From G963664935 sp963664935 (GTDB lineage: Bacteria; Pseudomonadota; Gammaproteobacteria; Methylococcales; G963664935): a stretch of 64,000 nt of DNA. The position numbers were made by a program, and so were the translations under genes. Location: positions 372,001 to 436,000 of the forward strand of contig CAXXSE010000006.1 of NCBI GenBank assembly GCA_963664935.2, written 5' to 3'. Positions 45,903 through 55,298 of this stretch are shown piece after piece (the stretch's first letter is position 1; the number at the start of each line of letters is the position of its first letter). The notes beneath the pieces were generated by a model. The model did no database searches. It was not told the origin of the DNA and saw nothing but the letters and a program-made list of their open reading frames with translations.

Positions 45903-46009
45903 ATTTTTAGTTATTTTCGATAGCGTTGGATTCTGATTCGAATTAGACTTCGTTCTGACGGTGGATTTTAACCATCAATATTGATTCAGGGTCGATACGA
46001 TCCCTTTAA

Positions 46010-47338
46010 TTAATTGGCCAACAAGCGGTTAAATTTTACCAGATCGTTGCGGCTCAAATCACTGACGGCTGCTTTCAATTCCAACCAATTTCTAATGTAT
46101 TCATACCGGACTTCGGCATGGTCCCGTTTCGACCGAAACAGATTTCTTTGTTCCGCGACCACATCCACGGAGGTGCGGGTGCCCACTTCAAATCCCGCTT
46201 TGGTGGCTTCCAGCGCGCTTTTTGATGATTTGACCGTAGCAGCGCGGGCTTTGACTTGGCCAATGGTTGAGATTATACCGCGATAACCGCTCTTGACCTG
46301 CCGAATAACGGACCGGCGCGCGGCCGCCAGCTGTTGTTGGGCAGCGTGAAAATCAGAGAAGGCTTGGCGTGTGCGTGAGTTTATACTTCCCCCCGTAAAA
46401 AGAGGTACATTGAGTTCGAGTCCGATTCGACCGGTATCTCCACGCAGTCCAAATGAGCTATTGTCGTCTTGATACGCGTATGACCCACGGAAATCTAAGG
46501 TAGGATAATGTCCGCTCCGCTGCCGTTCGATGTTCTTCTTTGCGAATTCTGTTTGATTTTGTTGGGCGATAACGGTTAAATTGTGAGCCTTCGCCAATTT
46601 AGCCCACGCTTCGATATCTTCGGGGTCGGGCTTCAATAAAGGTAACTCGTTACCCAGACCCGCCAGATCTACGGGACTGTCGCCGATAATTTCCCTCAGC
46701 GTTTCTTTATTGTCATCCAAATCATTTTCCGCCTCGATTGCATCGGCCACGGATTTATCGTATCCCGCCTGAATTTCAAGAACATCGGTAATGGCTATCA
46801 AGCCCACCTCAAAACGTTGCTTGGCCTGCTCCAACTGGCGTTCGAACGCACGTTTTTCGGAACTTGAAAATTCCAGCGTGTCTCTGGCCAATAGTATATT
46901 CAGATAGGCATCGGTAGTCCGTTCGATCAAATCTTGTCCAGCGGCCCCATATTCGGCATCGGCTTGAGCAATCTGATTCTCGGATTGAGAAAGCTGTACC
47001 CACGAGTCCATATTGAAAATCGGTTGATTAAGATCGACACGAAGTGAATTCGTCCAAAAACTTTGGGTTTTACCCGCACCGCTGCTGGTTTGAAAGGTAT
47101 TCACTTTTTTATTATGCAAACGGGTGGATTGCGTACTTCCAACACCGGACAAAACAGGCAGCAAATTGGCAATGGCTTGAGGTCGGGATTCCCGCGCGGA
47201 CTCGCGATTAGCGGCGGCTTCCAGAAAAGTGGGATCGTTGACAACAGCCAGATCGTAAACTTCAAGCAGGTCCATGGCGGAAACAATCGGTACCCAAACC
47301 GATACCAATGCCACTAAAAAACGAACGATGTTTTTCAT
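46010..47338 (-). CDS. tolC: TolC-family outer membrane channel protein
   Basis: This 442-residue precursor is read from ATG 47338, which gives a clean signal peptide (IVRFLVALVSVWVPIVSA-MD). The duplicated TolC fold is visible: DLLEVYDLAVVNDPTFLEAA near the start, PIFNMDSWVQLSQSENQI, the RFEVGLIAITDVLEIQAGYD repeat, then LNVPLFTGGSINSRTRQA and FEVGTRTSVDVVAEQRNLF. It is the outer-membrane duct for tripartite efflux or type I secretion. No inner-membrane partner is adjacent. It lies divergent from the phosphatase gene. Confidence 0.9.
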   Translation of the reverse strand: MKNIVRFLVALVSVWVPIVSAMDLLEVYDLAVVNDPTFLEAAANRESARESRPQAIANLLPVLSGVGSTQSTRLHNKKVNTFQTSSGAGKTQSFWTNSLRVDLNQPIFNMDSWVQLSQSENQIAQADAEYGAAGQDLIERTTDAYLNILLARDTLEFSSSEKRAFERQLEQAKQRFEVGLIAITDVLEIQAGYDKSVADAIEAENDLDDNKETLREIIGDSPVDLAGLGNELPLLKPDPEDIEAWAKLAKAHNLTVIAQQNQTEFAKKNIERQRSGHYPTLDFRGSYAYQDDNSSFGLRGDTGRIGLELNVPLFTGGSINSRTRQAFSDFHAAQQQLAAARRSVIRQVKSGYRGIISTIGQVKARAATVKSSKSALEATKAGFEVGTRTSVDVVAEQRNLFRSKRDHAEVRYEYIRNWLELKAAVSDLSRNDLVKFNRLLAN

Positions 47339-47467
47339 ACGATCAAAAACTTTTGCTATTTTCCCACAATCAATACTTAAAAAATGTGAACGGCTTCTCA
47401 ATTATGAAACCTGACTGAAATTTTCAGTTTTTTATATCCTACGCTTGTAATTATTGATGGCGTTAGT

Positions 47468-47480
47468 AGGAGGCTGTCCG
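47468..47480. repeat. MITE terminus without partner
   Basis: TAGGAGGCTGTCC is the outer arm of the MITE at 32822. Beyond it the sequence is different (GGGTACAAACCGG). Confidence 0.45.
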
Positions 47481-47536
47481 GGTACAAACCGGTATCGCGG
47501 ACAAGCCCAATTGGCCATATTTCTTGATCATTTTCA

Positions 47537-47565
47537 TTCCAAAATTTCGTAGAGAAATTTTAGGA
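47537..47565. promoter_or_regulatory. Small hairpin in a divergent promoter region
   Basis: AAAATTTC-GTAGA-GAAATTTT is a perfect 8-bp stem 80 bases before the phosphatase gene and 200 bases before tolC. Its location between divergent genes suggests an operator or leader hairpin; no factor can be named. Confidence 0.35.
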
Positions 47566-47646
47566 TGGAAACCGGTTTATGACTGCTTGACCTGGATTGT
47601 TGGGCATTAACGATGTTTTTTGACAATACCACAAAGAGTAATCCAT

Positions 47647-50334
47647 ATGAATCAACTGTTCAAACGAATCATCGCATATATGTTGGATCAGTACCAAACG
47701 GTTCTGACAATATTGGCGGTCGTTTCCACCATAGCCTATTTGGTGCTTATATACGATTTGAAGGACCACGAAGGCGATTCGGCGTTAATCAGGTTAAGCG
47801 CCGAACAAATTCAATTGTATCATCAGACTAATTTACTGGTGAGCCAGTTGGTAGCCGCGGATGACAAAGGCATCAGACGTCAAATTCGGACCAAGATACT
47901 CGAAAATATGACCCGGTTTAACGACACTCATTCTTCCTTGGTTCGAGGTGTTCGCTTGGTACGAGAAGGAAGCCGTTTAGTCCACAAGCCCGCGGCCCTT
48001 TCTCCAGAGTTACGCAGACTGTATTTCCATGAACCACACGATCTCGATCGGCGGATTAACGGGTATATCGCCGCGACCAAGTCGATGTTGTCGTTACCGG
48101 ATGAGGCGCTTACGCCGGATAATCCAAAAGTGAAAGCAGTATTTTCGAAAAAGTTCGACGGTTTAAGCGAAGGATTGGAATCCGCGGTATCCCAATATCA
48201 GGGAGAAAGCGAATATCGATTTAATACGACCATGGATATGCAAAACTTGATGTACGCGCTTACCCTGATGAGTTTGGTTATTGTTGGGGTATTCATTCTT
48301 CGGCCATTAGTGTTCAAACTCCGAGAAAGTATGGGGAGTTTGAAAGAACAAAAGGATTTTTCAGAAAATCTTATCAATACTACCCAAGCCTTTATCGTTG
48401 GGCTCGACGTCGAAGGAAAAATTGCCATTTTCAATCAATTTGCCGAAGAGAATACCGGATGGCTGCACGAAGAGTTAAAGGGTGTTGAGTTTTTTGAGCA
48501 GTTTATTCCGGCGGATGAGCGTGAAGCCATGCTGCGGGTATTCAACCAGATGATGCGGGAAGGCACGATCTTCGAGAATGAAATCGAAACTCAAATGTCG
48601 ATTCGAAGTGGTGAATTTTTACGAATCAGTTGGCACAATATCGCCATTCTCGATCCCAAAACACAGAAACCGTCCTTATTTTTGGCCACCGGTGTCTATA
48701 TCACCCAACGCAAACACGCCGAGCAAGAACTGCGGAAGACGATGGGGGAATTGGGTAAATTGAGCGATCGGTTACAGGACGAGGTCAATATTGCGGCCGC
48801 CCTGCAGAAAGCCATGTTACCCAATCCGAAAATTGATCTTCCCGGATTACAGGGTCAAGCGAAATTGCAGACCTCGACCGAAGTCGGAGGAGACTATTAC
48901 GATTATTTTCAGGTGGCCGGACATCAATCGATTTTGCTGGTGGGTGATGTGAGTGGGCACGGTGTAGCCGCGGGGACGATGGTCAGTGCGGCCAAGGCCG
49001 GTATTTCCTCCCTGATCCATGAAGGCATCAGTAAACCAAGCGAAATTCTCCGTTCGCTTAATGAAACCATGTTGGCTACCGCCCATCAATCATTGTTGAT
49101 GACGATGGCCTGTATACGGTTGGATGCCCGAAATGGCCATCTCACCTTCGCCAACGCCGGGCATGTATTGCCCTACTTGAGACGAAAAAATGATCGTGAT
49201 TGGAATATGATTGAAGCCTCCGGCTTACCCTTGGGTAAAAGCGCCGAGGCGGACTTTGTTTCCACCGAATCCGAAATCCAAATCGAAGTGGGAGATCGCC
49301 TGTTTCTATTTACCGACGGCGTAGTGGAAGAAGAATCTCCCATGGGGGAAGCTTTCGGCTACGAGCGCTTGGAAGCCTTACTTAACCATTACGGCGATGC
49401 CGAACCTGAAATTTTATACGAGCAGATTCTAACGGCATTGCGTTTACATCGTGGGGGGGATTCATTTACCGACGATATCACCATGCTTCTGGTCAACCAC
49501 ACTGACCGGGTCTTGAATCCAACCACAAGCGATCTCGAAGCGAGTGATATTATTCGGGTATCCGAGGATTTTTATCGGAAGGCGGAGCATGCTATACCAC
49601 GTATTTCCAGACAATTTGTTGTACTTTTCGTCGAAGGGGAGTTTTCCGACCTGTTTCCAAGATTCACACACGATGGGATCTGTCGAGTCCTCCCTAAGCA
49701 TGATGACTTATACGAACGACTGGGATGGGATCGGTTTCTCACCCAGCATCACCCGGGACTCGATGGCGATCTGCACTGCTTGACGGGGAAAACAGCATTA
49801 AAGCGTCAATTTCAGCTCACCCATTCCGATGATAAAGTCTTTTTAATGGACGAAATCATGGCTTGGCTATCGGAAAATAATCTGCCCGATGTGGACCATT
49901 CGAACGCCTTGGTCATGTTGCTTGAAGAAATGGTGGAAAACAGTTTATACGCCGCTCCGCGCGATGGTCAGGATAAAGCTTATTACCTTAAAGGCGAAGG
50001 CCGTGAGTTAAAAGAAAATGAGGAAATTAGTGTCGATGTAACACTGGATAATGGTGTTTTAGGGCTTATGGTCACTGACAATTGGGGGACTTTGTCACCC
50101 GCAACTTTTCTAAAGCATTTGGAGCATGCCATGCAAGAAGGAATTGTGGCGGGCGTCGGCGGTGGAGGTCTCTATATGATGTGGCGTATGTCGGATTATT
50201 TACAAATCCGTGTTCATCCCCATCGGCAAACACAAGTCACCGTGTTATGGGATCTGAATAAACCGTTTGAAATGAATGCGAATACCGGATTTCAGTGTCT
50301 GTATCACAGCGAACAAGAAGAGGTAATGATCTAG
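47647..50334 (+). CDS. Membrane sensor: PAS, SpoIIE-type PP2C phosphatase and anti-sigma-like kinase domain
   Basis: This 895-residue protein starts at ATG 47647. Two transmembrane segments (about residues 18-36 and 205-223) enclose a helical periplasmic sensor. A PAS domain follows (FSENLINTTQAFIVGLDVEG.., about 245-365), then a short coiled coil. The SpoIIE phosphatase domain has GGDYYDYF, GDVSGHGVAAG, FTDGVVEEE and GDSFTDDITMLL (about 390-620). A C-terminal GHKL domain has LVMLLEEMVENSLYA (N box), VTDNWGTLSP and GVGGGGLYMMW (G boxes). This is the layout of partner-switching regulators that act on STAS proteins, and the next gene encodes one. The kinase-like and phosphatase activities could set opposing phosphorylation of that STAS domain. 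Confidence 0.85.
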   Translation: MNQLFKRIIAYMLDQYQTVLTILAVVSTIAYLVLIYDLKDHEGDSALIRLSAEQIQLYHQTNLLVSQLVAADDKGIRRQIRTKILENMTRFNDTHSSLVRGVRLVREGSRLVHKPAALSPELRRLYFHEPHDLDRRINGYIAATKSMLSLPDEALTPDNPKVKAVFSKKFDGLSEGLESAVSQYQGESEYRFNTTMDMQNLMYALTLMSLVIVGVFILRPLVFKLRESMGSLKEQKDFSENLINTTQAFIVGLDVEGKIAIFNQFAEENTGWLHEELKGVEFFEQFIPADEREAMLRVFNQMMREGTIFENEIETQMSIRSGEFLRISWHNIAILDPKTQKPSLFLATGVYITQRKHAEQELRKTMGELGKLSDRLQDEVNIAAALQKAMLPNPKIDLPGLQGQAKLQTSTEVGGDYYDYFQVAGHQSILLVGDVSGHGVAAGTMVSAAKAGISSLIHEGISKPSEILRSLNETMLATAHQSLLMTMACIRLDARNGHLTFANAGHVLPYLRRKNDRDWNMIEASGLPLGKSAEADFVSTESEIQIEVGDRLFLFTDGVVEEESPMGEAFGYERLEALLNHYGDAEPEILYEQILTALRLHRGGDSFTDDITMLLVNHTDRVLNPTTSDLEASDIIRVSEDFYRKAEHAIPRISRQFVVLFVEGEFSDLFPRFTHDGICRVLPKHDDLYERLGWDRFLTQHHPGLDGDLHCLTGKTALKRQFQLTHSDDKVFLMDEIMAWLSENNLPDVDHSNALVMLLEEMVENSLYAAPRDGQDKAYYLKGEGRELKENEEISVDVTLDNGVLGLMVTDNWGTLSPATFLKHLEHAMQEGIVAGVGGGGLYMMWRMSDYLQIRVHPHRQTQVTVLWDLNKPFEMNANTGFQCLYHSEQEEVMI

Positions 50335-51497
50335 TGGTTATCGATCACACTTTTTCTATCAAATCAGTTCAAACACAAGACGACAAGGTCCAATCTTTTG
50401 AGTGTATCGGTTCCATCGATGCCCATTCTGGCCCGGTTCTGGATGAACTCCAGATCTTGTCCGAAACAACCAAGGTCATGCTCAATTTCAGCCATGTCGA
50501 GCGTGTTAATTCAATGGGCTTATCGTTGTTGTTAAAAATCTTCGAGAAATGGGAAGGTCAACGGATTCGGGTTGAAGTCTATAACCTCAATCGTATGATT
50601 AGCATGTTGTTTAAAATAACCGGGCTGGGACGGTTTTTACCCGGACAGACTGCCCAAACCAGTGGTTTCATGGACGCGAACCAAGCGCCAACCGACCCCG
50701 CGCCACCTTTGCAAATCGATAAACCCAAGAGCAAAGAAACGGATGCAACGGCTTCCTCGAACACCACGCTGAAATTTGTCGCCAACCTGCAGACCGGACA
50801 GCAAATCAGTGGATGGTATCTGCTCAACACCTATTTACAACGCCGTCTTAAGCGAGCGATTCACCTTGAACAACCTCAATTCGGGCAGGAGGTTAGCGAT
50901 ACTTCGGCGGATCTTTTCTTTTCCAAACCCTTCGAAGCATTGCCAATGATACATAACCACGGATTTGTACCCTTACTGCGACCGGACAGCGAGGCGGATG
51001 AAGTGGTTATTTTAGCGCGGTCCGAGGATAATCGTAATCTTAGCGATTTTAGTAATACAAAAGTATCAACCGCCTCAAAAAATAGTTTTGTTTATATACT
51101 CGGACGCTCGCTTTGCGATGAAAGTGGGTTGGATTCGGGAACCTTTGATTTTATATTCGCTGGAAATGAGATAAAAGCGCTCCAGATGCTGATCAAAAAA
51201 CAAGTTGATCTTCTTTTTATGCTAAAAAAAACCTACGAAGGGCTTTCGTCGTTCGCCCGGGGTTCCACGCGATTGGTTGATGAAAGCGAAACAAATTTTG
51301 CATTCCACCTTTTCTGCTCCGCGCCATATTTGACCAGTGCGGTCCATGAGTCTTTATCCAAAACGCTTTTGGAAATGGCAAGTGATGAAAAAGGGAAACA
51401 AGTGCTTGAGGATATTGAAATTGGCGGCTGGCGCAAACCGGATGAAGGCGAACTGAAAATGTTGGAGTTACTTTTTAAACGCTATGGTGCAGTCTAG
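50334..51497 (+). CDS. STAS domain fused to a PhnD-like substrate-binding domain
   Basis: The start is a GTG at 50334 that overlaps the phosphatase stop (TAGTG). Of its 387 residues, about 1-100 form a STAS domain (FECIGSIDAHSGPVLDELQI, MLNFSHVERVNSMGLSLLLK) with a serine in the usual phospho-acceptor loop (VNSMGLS). After a Pro/Lys-rich linker, residues ~145-385 resemble the PhnD/phosphonate-type periplasmic binding fold (FSKPFEALPMIHNHGFVPLLR, DFIFAGNEIKALQMLIKKQVDLLF). No signal peptide is present, so the binding domain appears to be cytoplasmic. Coupling a ligand-binding domain to a STAS switch is unusual. Confidence 0.75.
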   Translation: MVIDHTFSIKSVQTQDDKVQSFECIGSIDAHSGPVLDELQILSETTKVMLNFSHVERVNSMGLSLLLKIFEKWEGQRIRVEVYNLNRMISMLFKITGLGRFLPGQTAQTSGFMDANQAPTDPAPPLQIDKPKSKETDATASSNTTLKFVANLQTGQQISGWYLLNTYLQRRLKRAIHLEQPQFGQEVSDTSADLFFSKPFEALPMIHNHGFVPLLRPDSEADEVVILARSEDNRNLSDFSNTKVSTASKNSFVYILGRSLCDESGLDSGTFDFIFAGNEIKALQMLIKKQVDLLFMLKKTYEGLSSFARGSTRLVDESETNFAFHLFCSAPYLTSAVHESLSKTLLEMASDEKGKQVLEDIEIGGWRKPDEGELKMLELLFKRYGAV

Positions 51498-51527
51498 GAG
51501 GCTTGATTATCGCTAGGAAAAGCAAGA

Positions 51528-51612
51528 GTAGGTTGGATTAGCGCAGCGCCATCCGACAATGGATGCACCCAAATGCCAAAAAGTCGGATGACGCTACGCT
51601 TATCCAACCTAC
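51528..51612. repeat. REP-type hairpin after the signalling operon
   Basis: GTAGGTTGGATTAGCG..CGCCATCCGAC and GTCGGATGACGCTACGC..ATCCAACCTAC form a long imperfect hairpin of a kind common between gammaproteobacterial genes. It may also end transcription of the upstream operon. Confidence 0.65.
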
Positions 51613-51672
51613 AATGCTGTTGTCGGCCATTTAGACCGGCGTAACATGATAGTTATCGATGGGGACAGACTT

Positions 51673-52053
51673 TTAATGAATATATTCCCCCGTCCATCGA
51701 TCCCGGTTTTTCCAAAAGGGGCACAAAGAACAGGATTCACCTTGGGGATAATCAATAGCTTCCTGATGAGGACACCCGACAATTCGATCATACATGGCAA
51801 CCGACTTGACTTCATTCCCTTTGATGAATTCCAATACTTCCTGGAGAATCTCGGGTGTATATCGAAGATCACTTTCGGAATACCATTTTTTCATAGGCTC
51901 CGGGTCGGCGCCATCGTCCATGAGTACACTGACAACCAGTTTCGTCGCTTTTTCATCGGTCGGTCCATAAAAAGCGACCGTTGCAACCGGAAAACCGCGA
52001 AATCCCTTTTTTGCCTTTTTCGATAAAGTCTTATTCGCTGGCTTTTGAGTCAT
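51673..52053 (-). CDS. Conserved hypothetical protein with Cys-rich C-terminus
   Basis: Read from ATG 52053 (126 residues; an upstream start would add 18 poorly conserved residues). The N-terminus is Lys-rich. FPVATVAFYGPTDEKATKLV and the C-terminal GCPHQEAIDYPQGESCSLCP, then FWKNRDRWTG, are strongly conserved in proteobacterial proteins of unknown function. The GCPH..C..CPFW residues probably bind a metal ion. It lies downstream of rsmA in the same direction and may be co-transcribed. Confidence 0.7.
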   Translation of the reverse strand: MTQKPANKTLSKKAKKGFRGFPVATVAFYGPTDEKATKLVVSVLMDDGADPEPMKKWYSESDLRYTPEILQEVLEFIKGNEVKSVAMYDRIVGCPHQEAIDYPQGESCSLCPFWKNRDRWTGEYIH

Positions 52054-52144
52054 GGCCTTCGTTCTTGACCGGATTAGTTTTCGACCCTCGAATATTAGCA
52101 CGATCATCGTCCGGATTGGAAAACAAAAATCCTAATCCGTGACC

Positions 52145-52948
52145 TCAATGCGGATTCAGGGATATACCTTGTTGACAACAATATTGGCTCAAAAGTGCGA
52201 ATGCTTCCAGGCCAAGTGTTTCCGCCCTGGCTTTAGGATCGATTCCCAAGGATTTTAGCTGTTCTTCAGAAATAATGTTTTTCAAGGTGTTACGCAAAGT
52301 TTTCCGGCGTTGGCTGAAAGCTTGGGCGACAACGAATTCGAATACCTTAGGGTCGGCGATCTTGACCGGAGGCGTGGCCAGGGGTTTAAGCCGAATCAAG
52401 GACGAATGAACTTTGGGGCTTGGTTTAAAACATTCCGGGGCGACATCGAACAATTTTTCGGTTTGGCAACGAGACTGCATCAGGACGCTCAGCTTGCCGT
52501 ACTGTTTGCTCCCGGGTTGCGAACAGATTCTGTCGACAACTTCTTTTTGAAGCATGAAATGCATGTCTTCCACGATTTCCGCGTATTTCAACAAGCTAAA
52601 TAAAAGGGGAGTGGAAATGTTGTAGGGTAGATTACCGACCACTCGGAGTTTGTTTCCCTTGGAATATAAACATTTGAAATCAAATTTAAGCGCATCGCTA
52701 CCGTGGATACGGACCGATTCGTTGTCTCCAAATTTTTTTTTTAAGATTTCAACCAAATCGCGATCTAACTCGATTAGGTCCAAAAAACCAACATACTCTA
52801 CAAGCTCATTTGTAAGAGCGCCATTTCCGGGCCCGATTTCGACTAAGTGTTGGTTTTCCCGTGGATTAATTGCTTCGGCTATTTGGAAAATTATCTGGGG
52901 GTCCTGGAGAAAGTTTTGGCCAAAACGTTTGCGGGGACGATGAGTCAT
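52145..52948 (-). CDS. rsmA: 16S rRNA dimethyladenosine transferase RsmA (KsgA)
   Basis: RsmA dimethylates A1518 and A1519 of 16S rRNA late in 30S assembly. The 267-residue protein shows RKRFGQNFLQDPQII at the start, the SAM loop LVEIGPGNGALTNEL, LIELDRDLVEILKKK, the catalytic NLPYNISTPLL motif and the C-terminal VAQAFSQRRKTLRNTLK signature. The length is normal. It is the fourth gene of the lptD-surA-pdxA-rsmA operon; the apaG and apaH genes that follow in Escherichia coli are absent here. Confidence 0.97.
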   Translation of the reverse strand: MTHRPRKRFGQNFLQDPQIIFQIAEAINPRENQHLVEIGPGNGALTNELVEYVGFLDLIELDRDLVEILKKKFGDNESVRIHGSDALKFDFKCLYSKGNKLRVVGNLPYNISTPLLFSLLKYAEIVEDMHFMLQKEVVDRICSQPGSKQYGKLSVLMQSRCQTEKLFDVAPECFKPSPKVHSSLIRLKPLATPPVKIADPKVFEFVVAQAFSQRRKTLRNTLKNIISEEQLKSLGIDPKARAETLGLEAFALLSQYCCQQGISLNPH

Positions 52949-52965
52949 TTGGGTGAAACCATCCC

Positions 52966-53958
52966 TTATATATTAATCGCCGTGCGATTTTCTACCATCT
53001 CAATCGCGGCATCAATCGCGGCGACAAGACTGCCGGTATCCACTCGGCCACTGCCAGCGAGATCCAATGCGGTGCCGTGGTCTACCGACGTACGAATAAT
53101 TGGAAGGCCGAGGGTAATATTCACGGCTTGGCCGAATCCCATATGCTTCAAAACCGGTAATCCCTGATCGTGATACATTGCCACTATTACATCGGCTTGT
53201 TCCAGGTATTTGGGCGTAAAAAGCGTATCGGCGGGAAGTGGCCCTTGCACCGTCAAACCTTCTTTTGATAGTTCGCTCAGCGCGGGTTCTATGATGTCGA
53301 TTTCTTCCCGTCCGATATAACCGCCTTCACCGGCGTGAGGATTGAGACCACAGACTAAAATCCGAGGATTGGCGATTCCGAATTTGAGCTGTAAAGCCTG
53401 GTTCACGGTTCGTAAAACGGTTTTAATCCGTCCGCTTGTTATGGCGCCACTGACATCTGAAAGTGGTAGATGAGTGGTGATTAAGGCAACTCTAAGACTC
53501 GGGTCTGTCAACATCATGACCGGGTCCCCCCCCGTAATCCCGGCGATATATTCGGTGTGACCTGTAAATTGAATGCCCCCGGCATTAATGATGCCTTTGT
53601 GAATCGGACCCGTCACTAGAGCGTCGACACATCCGGACATACAAGCTCGCACCGCTTCATCGATGGTGTTTAAAATGTAGGAAACATTTTCCGTTTCCGG
53701 CTTTCCTAAGACTGTATTTTTTTGAAGCGGGATGGAAAATATTTTCAACACATTCGCCCGATGTGCCGAAGGCGGAGCACCAAAGTCCACCGGTTCAAAA
53801 TCCAAATCAACACCCAGCTGCTTGGCTCGATCAGCTAGCAAATTTTGGTCCCCGAATACGATGATTTCACAGGGGAAATCATTCCGCGCGGTGAATACGC
53901 ACAGGTCCGGACCAATTCCGGCGGGCTCGCCGGGTGTTAGTGCAATCCGTGGAATCAA
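52966..53958 (-). CDS. pdxA: 4-hydroxythreonine-4-phosphate dehydrogenase PdxA
   Basis: PdxA oxidises 4-phosphohydroxy-L-threonine in the DXP-dependent pyridoxal phosphate pathway. The 330-residue protein reads RIALTPGEPAGIGPDLCV, DALVTGPIHKGIINAGGIQF, TGHTEYIA with a metal-binding His, NPHAGEGGYIGREE and IVAMYHDQGLPVLKH. No ATG fits the family start; a TTG at 53958 gives the expected N-terminus. It lies 23 bases after surA and 17 before rsmA. Confidence 0.96.
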   Translation of the reverse strand: MIPRIALTPGEPAGIGPDLCVFTARNDFPCEIIVFGDQNLLADRAKQLGVDLDFEPVDFGAPPSAHRANVLKIFSIPLQKNTVLGKPETENVSYILNTIDEAVRACMSGCVDALVTGPIHKGIINAGGIQFTGHTEYIAGITGGDPVMMLTDPSLRVALITTHLPLSDVSGAITSGRIKTVLRTVNQALQLKFGIANPRILVCGLNPHAGEGGYIGREEIDIIEPALSELSKEGLTVQGPLPADTLFTPKYLEQADVIVAMYHDQGLPVLKHMGFGQAVNITLGLPIIRTSVDHGTALDLAGSGRVDTGSLVAAIDAAIEMVENRTAINI

Positions 53959-53981
53959 CTCGATCTAAGGCATTTAGCTGA

Positions 53982-55286
53982 TTAACGCAGCATTATTTCG
54001 ACATACGCTTCGTCGCGAATCCGACGTAACCAAAGTTCGGTTTCTTCTTCGATTTTGCGCTTACGGATTTCGTCCCGAGCCTTATTTTTTTTGTATTCAG
54101 CGGTATTATCCCGTTTTTTGCGTTCAAGAACCTGAACGATATGCCAACCGAACTGGGTTTGCACGGGTTCGCTTATTTGATTGACCGCCAGTTGGTTCAT
54201 CGCCCGTTCGAAGGGTGGAACTAAGGCGCCCGGCTCAACCCAACCGAGATCCCCTCCTTTTAGGGCCGAAGCCTTATCGTCCGAGTGAAGCCGCGCCAAC
54301 GAATCAAAGGACTCTTTGTTTTCAATGCGGTATTTCAATTTTTCAAGCCGTTTTTTGGCATCCTCGTCGTCGATCAATTCGTTCGGCTTGATCAATATGT
54401 GACGGGCTCGGGTTTGGGTGACAATATGTTTGCTAACGCCTTGAACATCATTCAGTTGAATAATATGAAAACCACTCGGACTCCGAATCGGCCCTTGGAT
54501 TTCACCTTTCTCCATTTTGACTAGATCTTCGACGAAAAGCGTGGGGATCTGACTTAACTTTCGCCAACCCAGATCGCCTCCATTGAGGGCTTGGGCGCCA
54601 TCGGAAACGGTTATTGCAAGTTGTCGAAAGTCGGCGTTTGCACGGATTTGACTAATTGTCTCTTCGGCTCTTTGTTTGGCGGCTTGAATGGTCGAAGGCG
54701 AGGCTGCTTCCGGTGTGGCGATCAGAATGTGAGACAAGTGGTACTGGGTTTTCTGTTCGTCGTTGTATTGACCTTCCGTTTCCATATAGTGATCAAGTTC
54801 CCGCTCACTTACCTTGATCCTGCTGTTTACCTGGTTAGTACGAAGGCGGCGCACCAAAATTTCGTTGCGCATATCGTCGACAAAATCCGCGTAGGGAATG
54901 CTTTCTTGCTCAAGCGCTTTTCGAAACTCTTCGAGGGTCATGCCATTTCGTTGCGCCAATTCCAGCAGGGATCTGCGCAAAGTCTCATCGTCCACGGTAA
55001 TCCCAGACCGTTTTGCCAGCTGTAACTGCAATTTGCCGATGATCATCCGTTCAAGAACCTGATTTTGGATAACAAAATCAGGAGGAAGATTATTATTGGA
55101 TTGGGCCAATGTCTGTTTAATTGTTAAAACCTGTTGATTTAGTTCACTGGAAATAACCACATCATCTTCAACCACTGCAACAATCCGGTCGATCAGTTTG
55201 GCAGCCGCGGGAATAGACCAGCTAAAAATCAACAGCATGACAGCGGTTAAGCCCCGGTGGTTTGGTTCAATAGAATTGTTTTTCAT
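53982..55286 (-). CDS. surA: Periplasmic chaperone/peptidyl-prolyl isomerase SurA
   Basis: SurA escorts outer-membrane proteins, LptD among them, through the periplasm. The 434-residue precursor has a signal peptide (VMLLIFSWSIPAAA-KL). A SurA_N chaperone module follows (DRIVAVVEDDVVISSELNQQ, RMIIGKLQLQLAKRSGITVDD). Two parvulin domains start at YHLSHILIATPE (about 180-290) and TRARHILIKPNE (about 292-400), each with GGDLGW and a FGWHI/SGFHI end. The length agrees with the E. coli protein (428). It lies 12 bases downstream of lptD. Confidence 0.97.
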   Translation of the reverse strand: MKNNSIEPNHRGLTAVMLLIFSWSIPAAAKLIDRIVAVVEDDVVISSELNQQVLTIKQTLAQSNNNLPPDFVIQNQVLERMIIGKLQLQLAKRSGITVDDETLRRSLLELAQRNGMTLEEFRKALEQESIPYADFVDDMRNEILVRRLRTNQVNSRIKVSERELDHYMETEGQYNDEQKTQYHLSHILIATPEAASPSTIQAAKQRAEETISQIRANADFRQLAITVSDGAQALNGGDLGWRKLSQIPTLFVEDLVKMEKGEIQGPIRSPSGFHIIQLNDVQGVSKHIVTQTRARHILIKPNELIDDEDAKKRLEKLKYRIENKESFDSLARLHSDDKASALKGGDLGWVEPGALVPPFERAMNQLAVNQISEPVQTQFGWHIVQVLERKKRDNTAEYKKNKARDEIRKRKIEEETELWLRRIRDEAYVEIMLR

Positions 55287-55298
55287 AATAAATACCCT

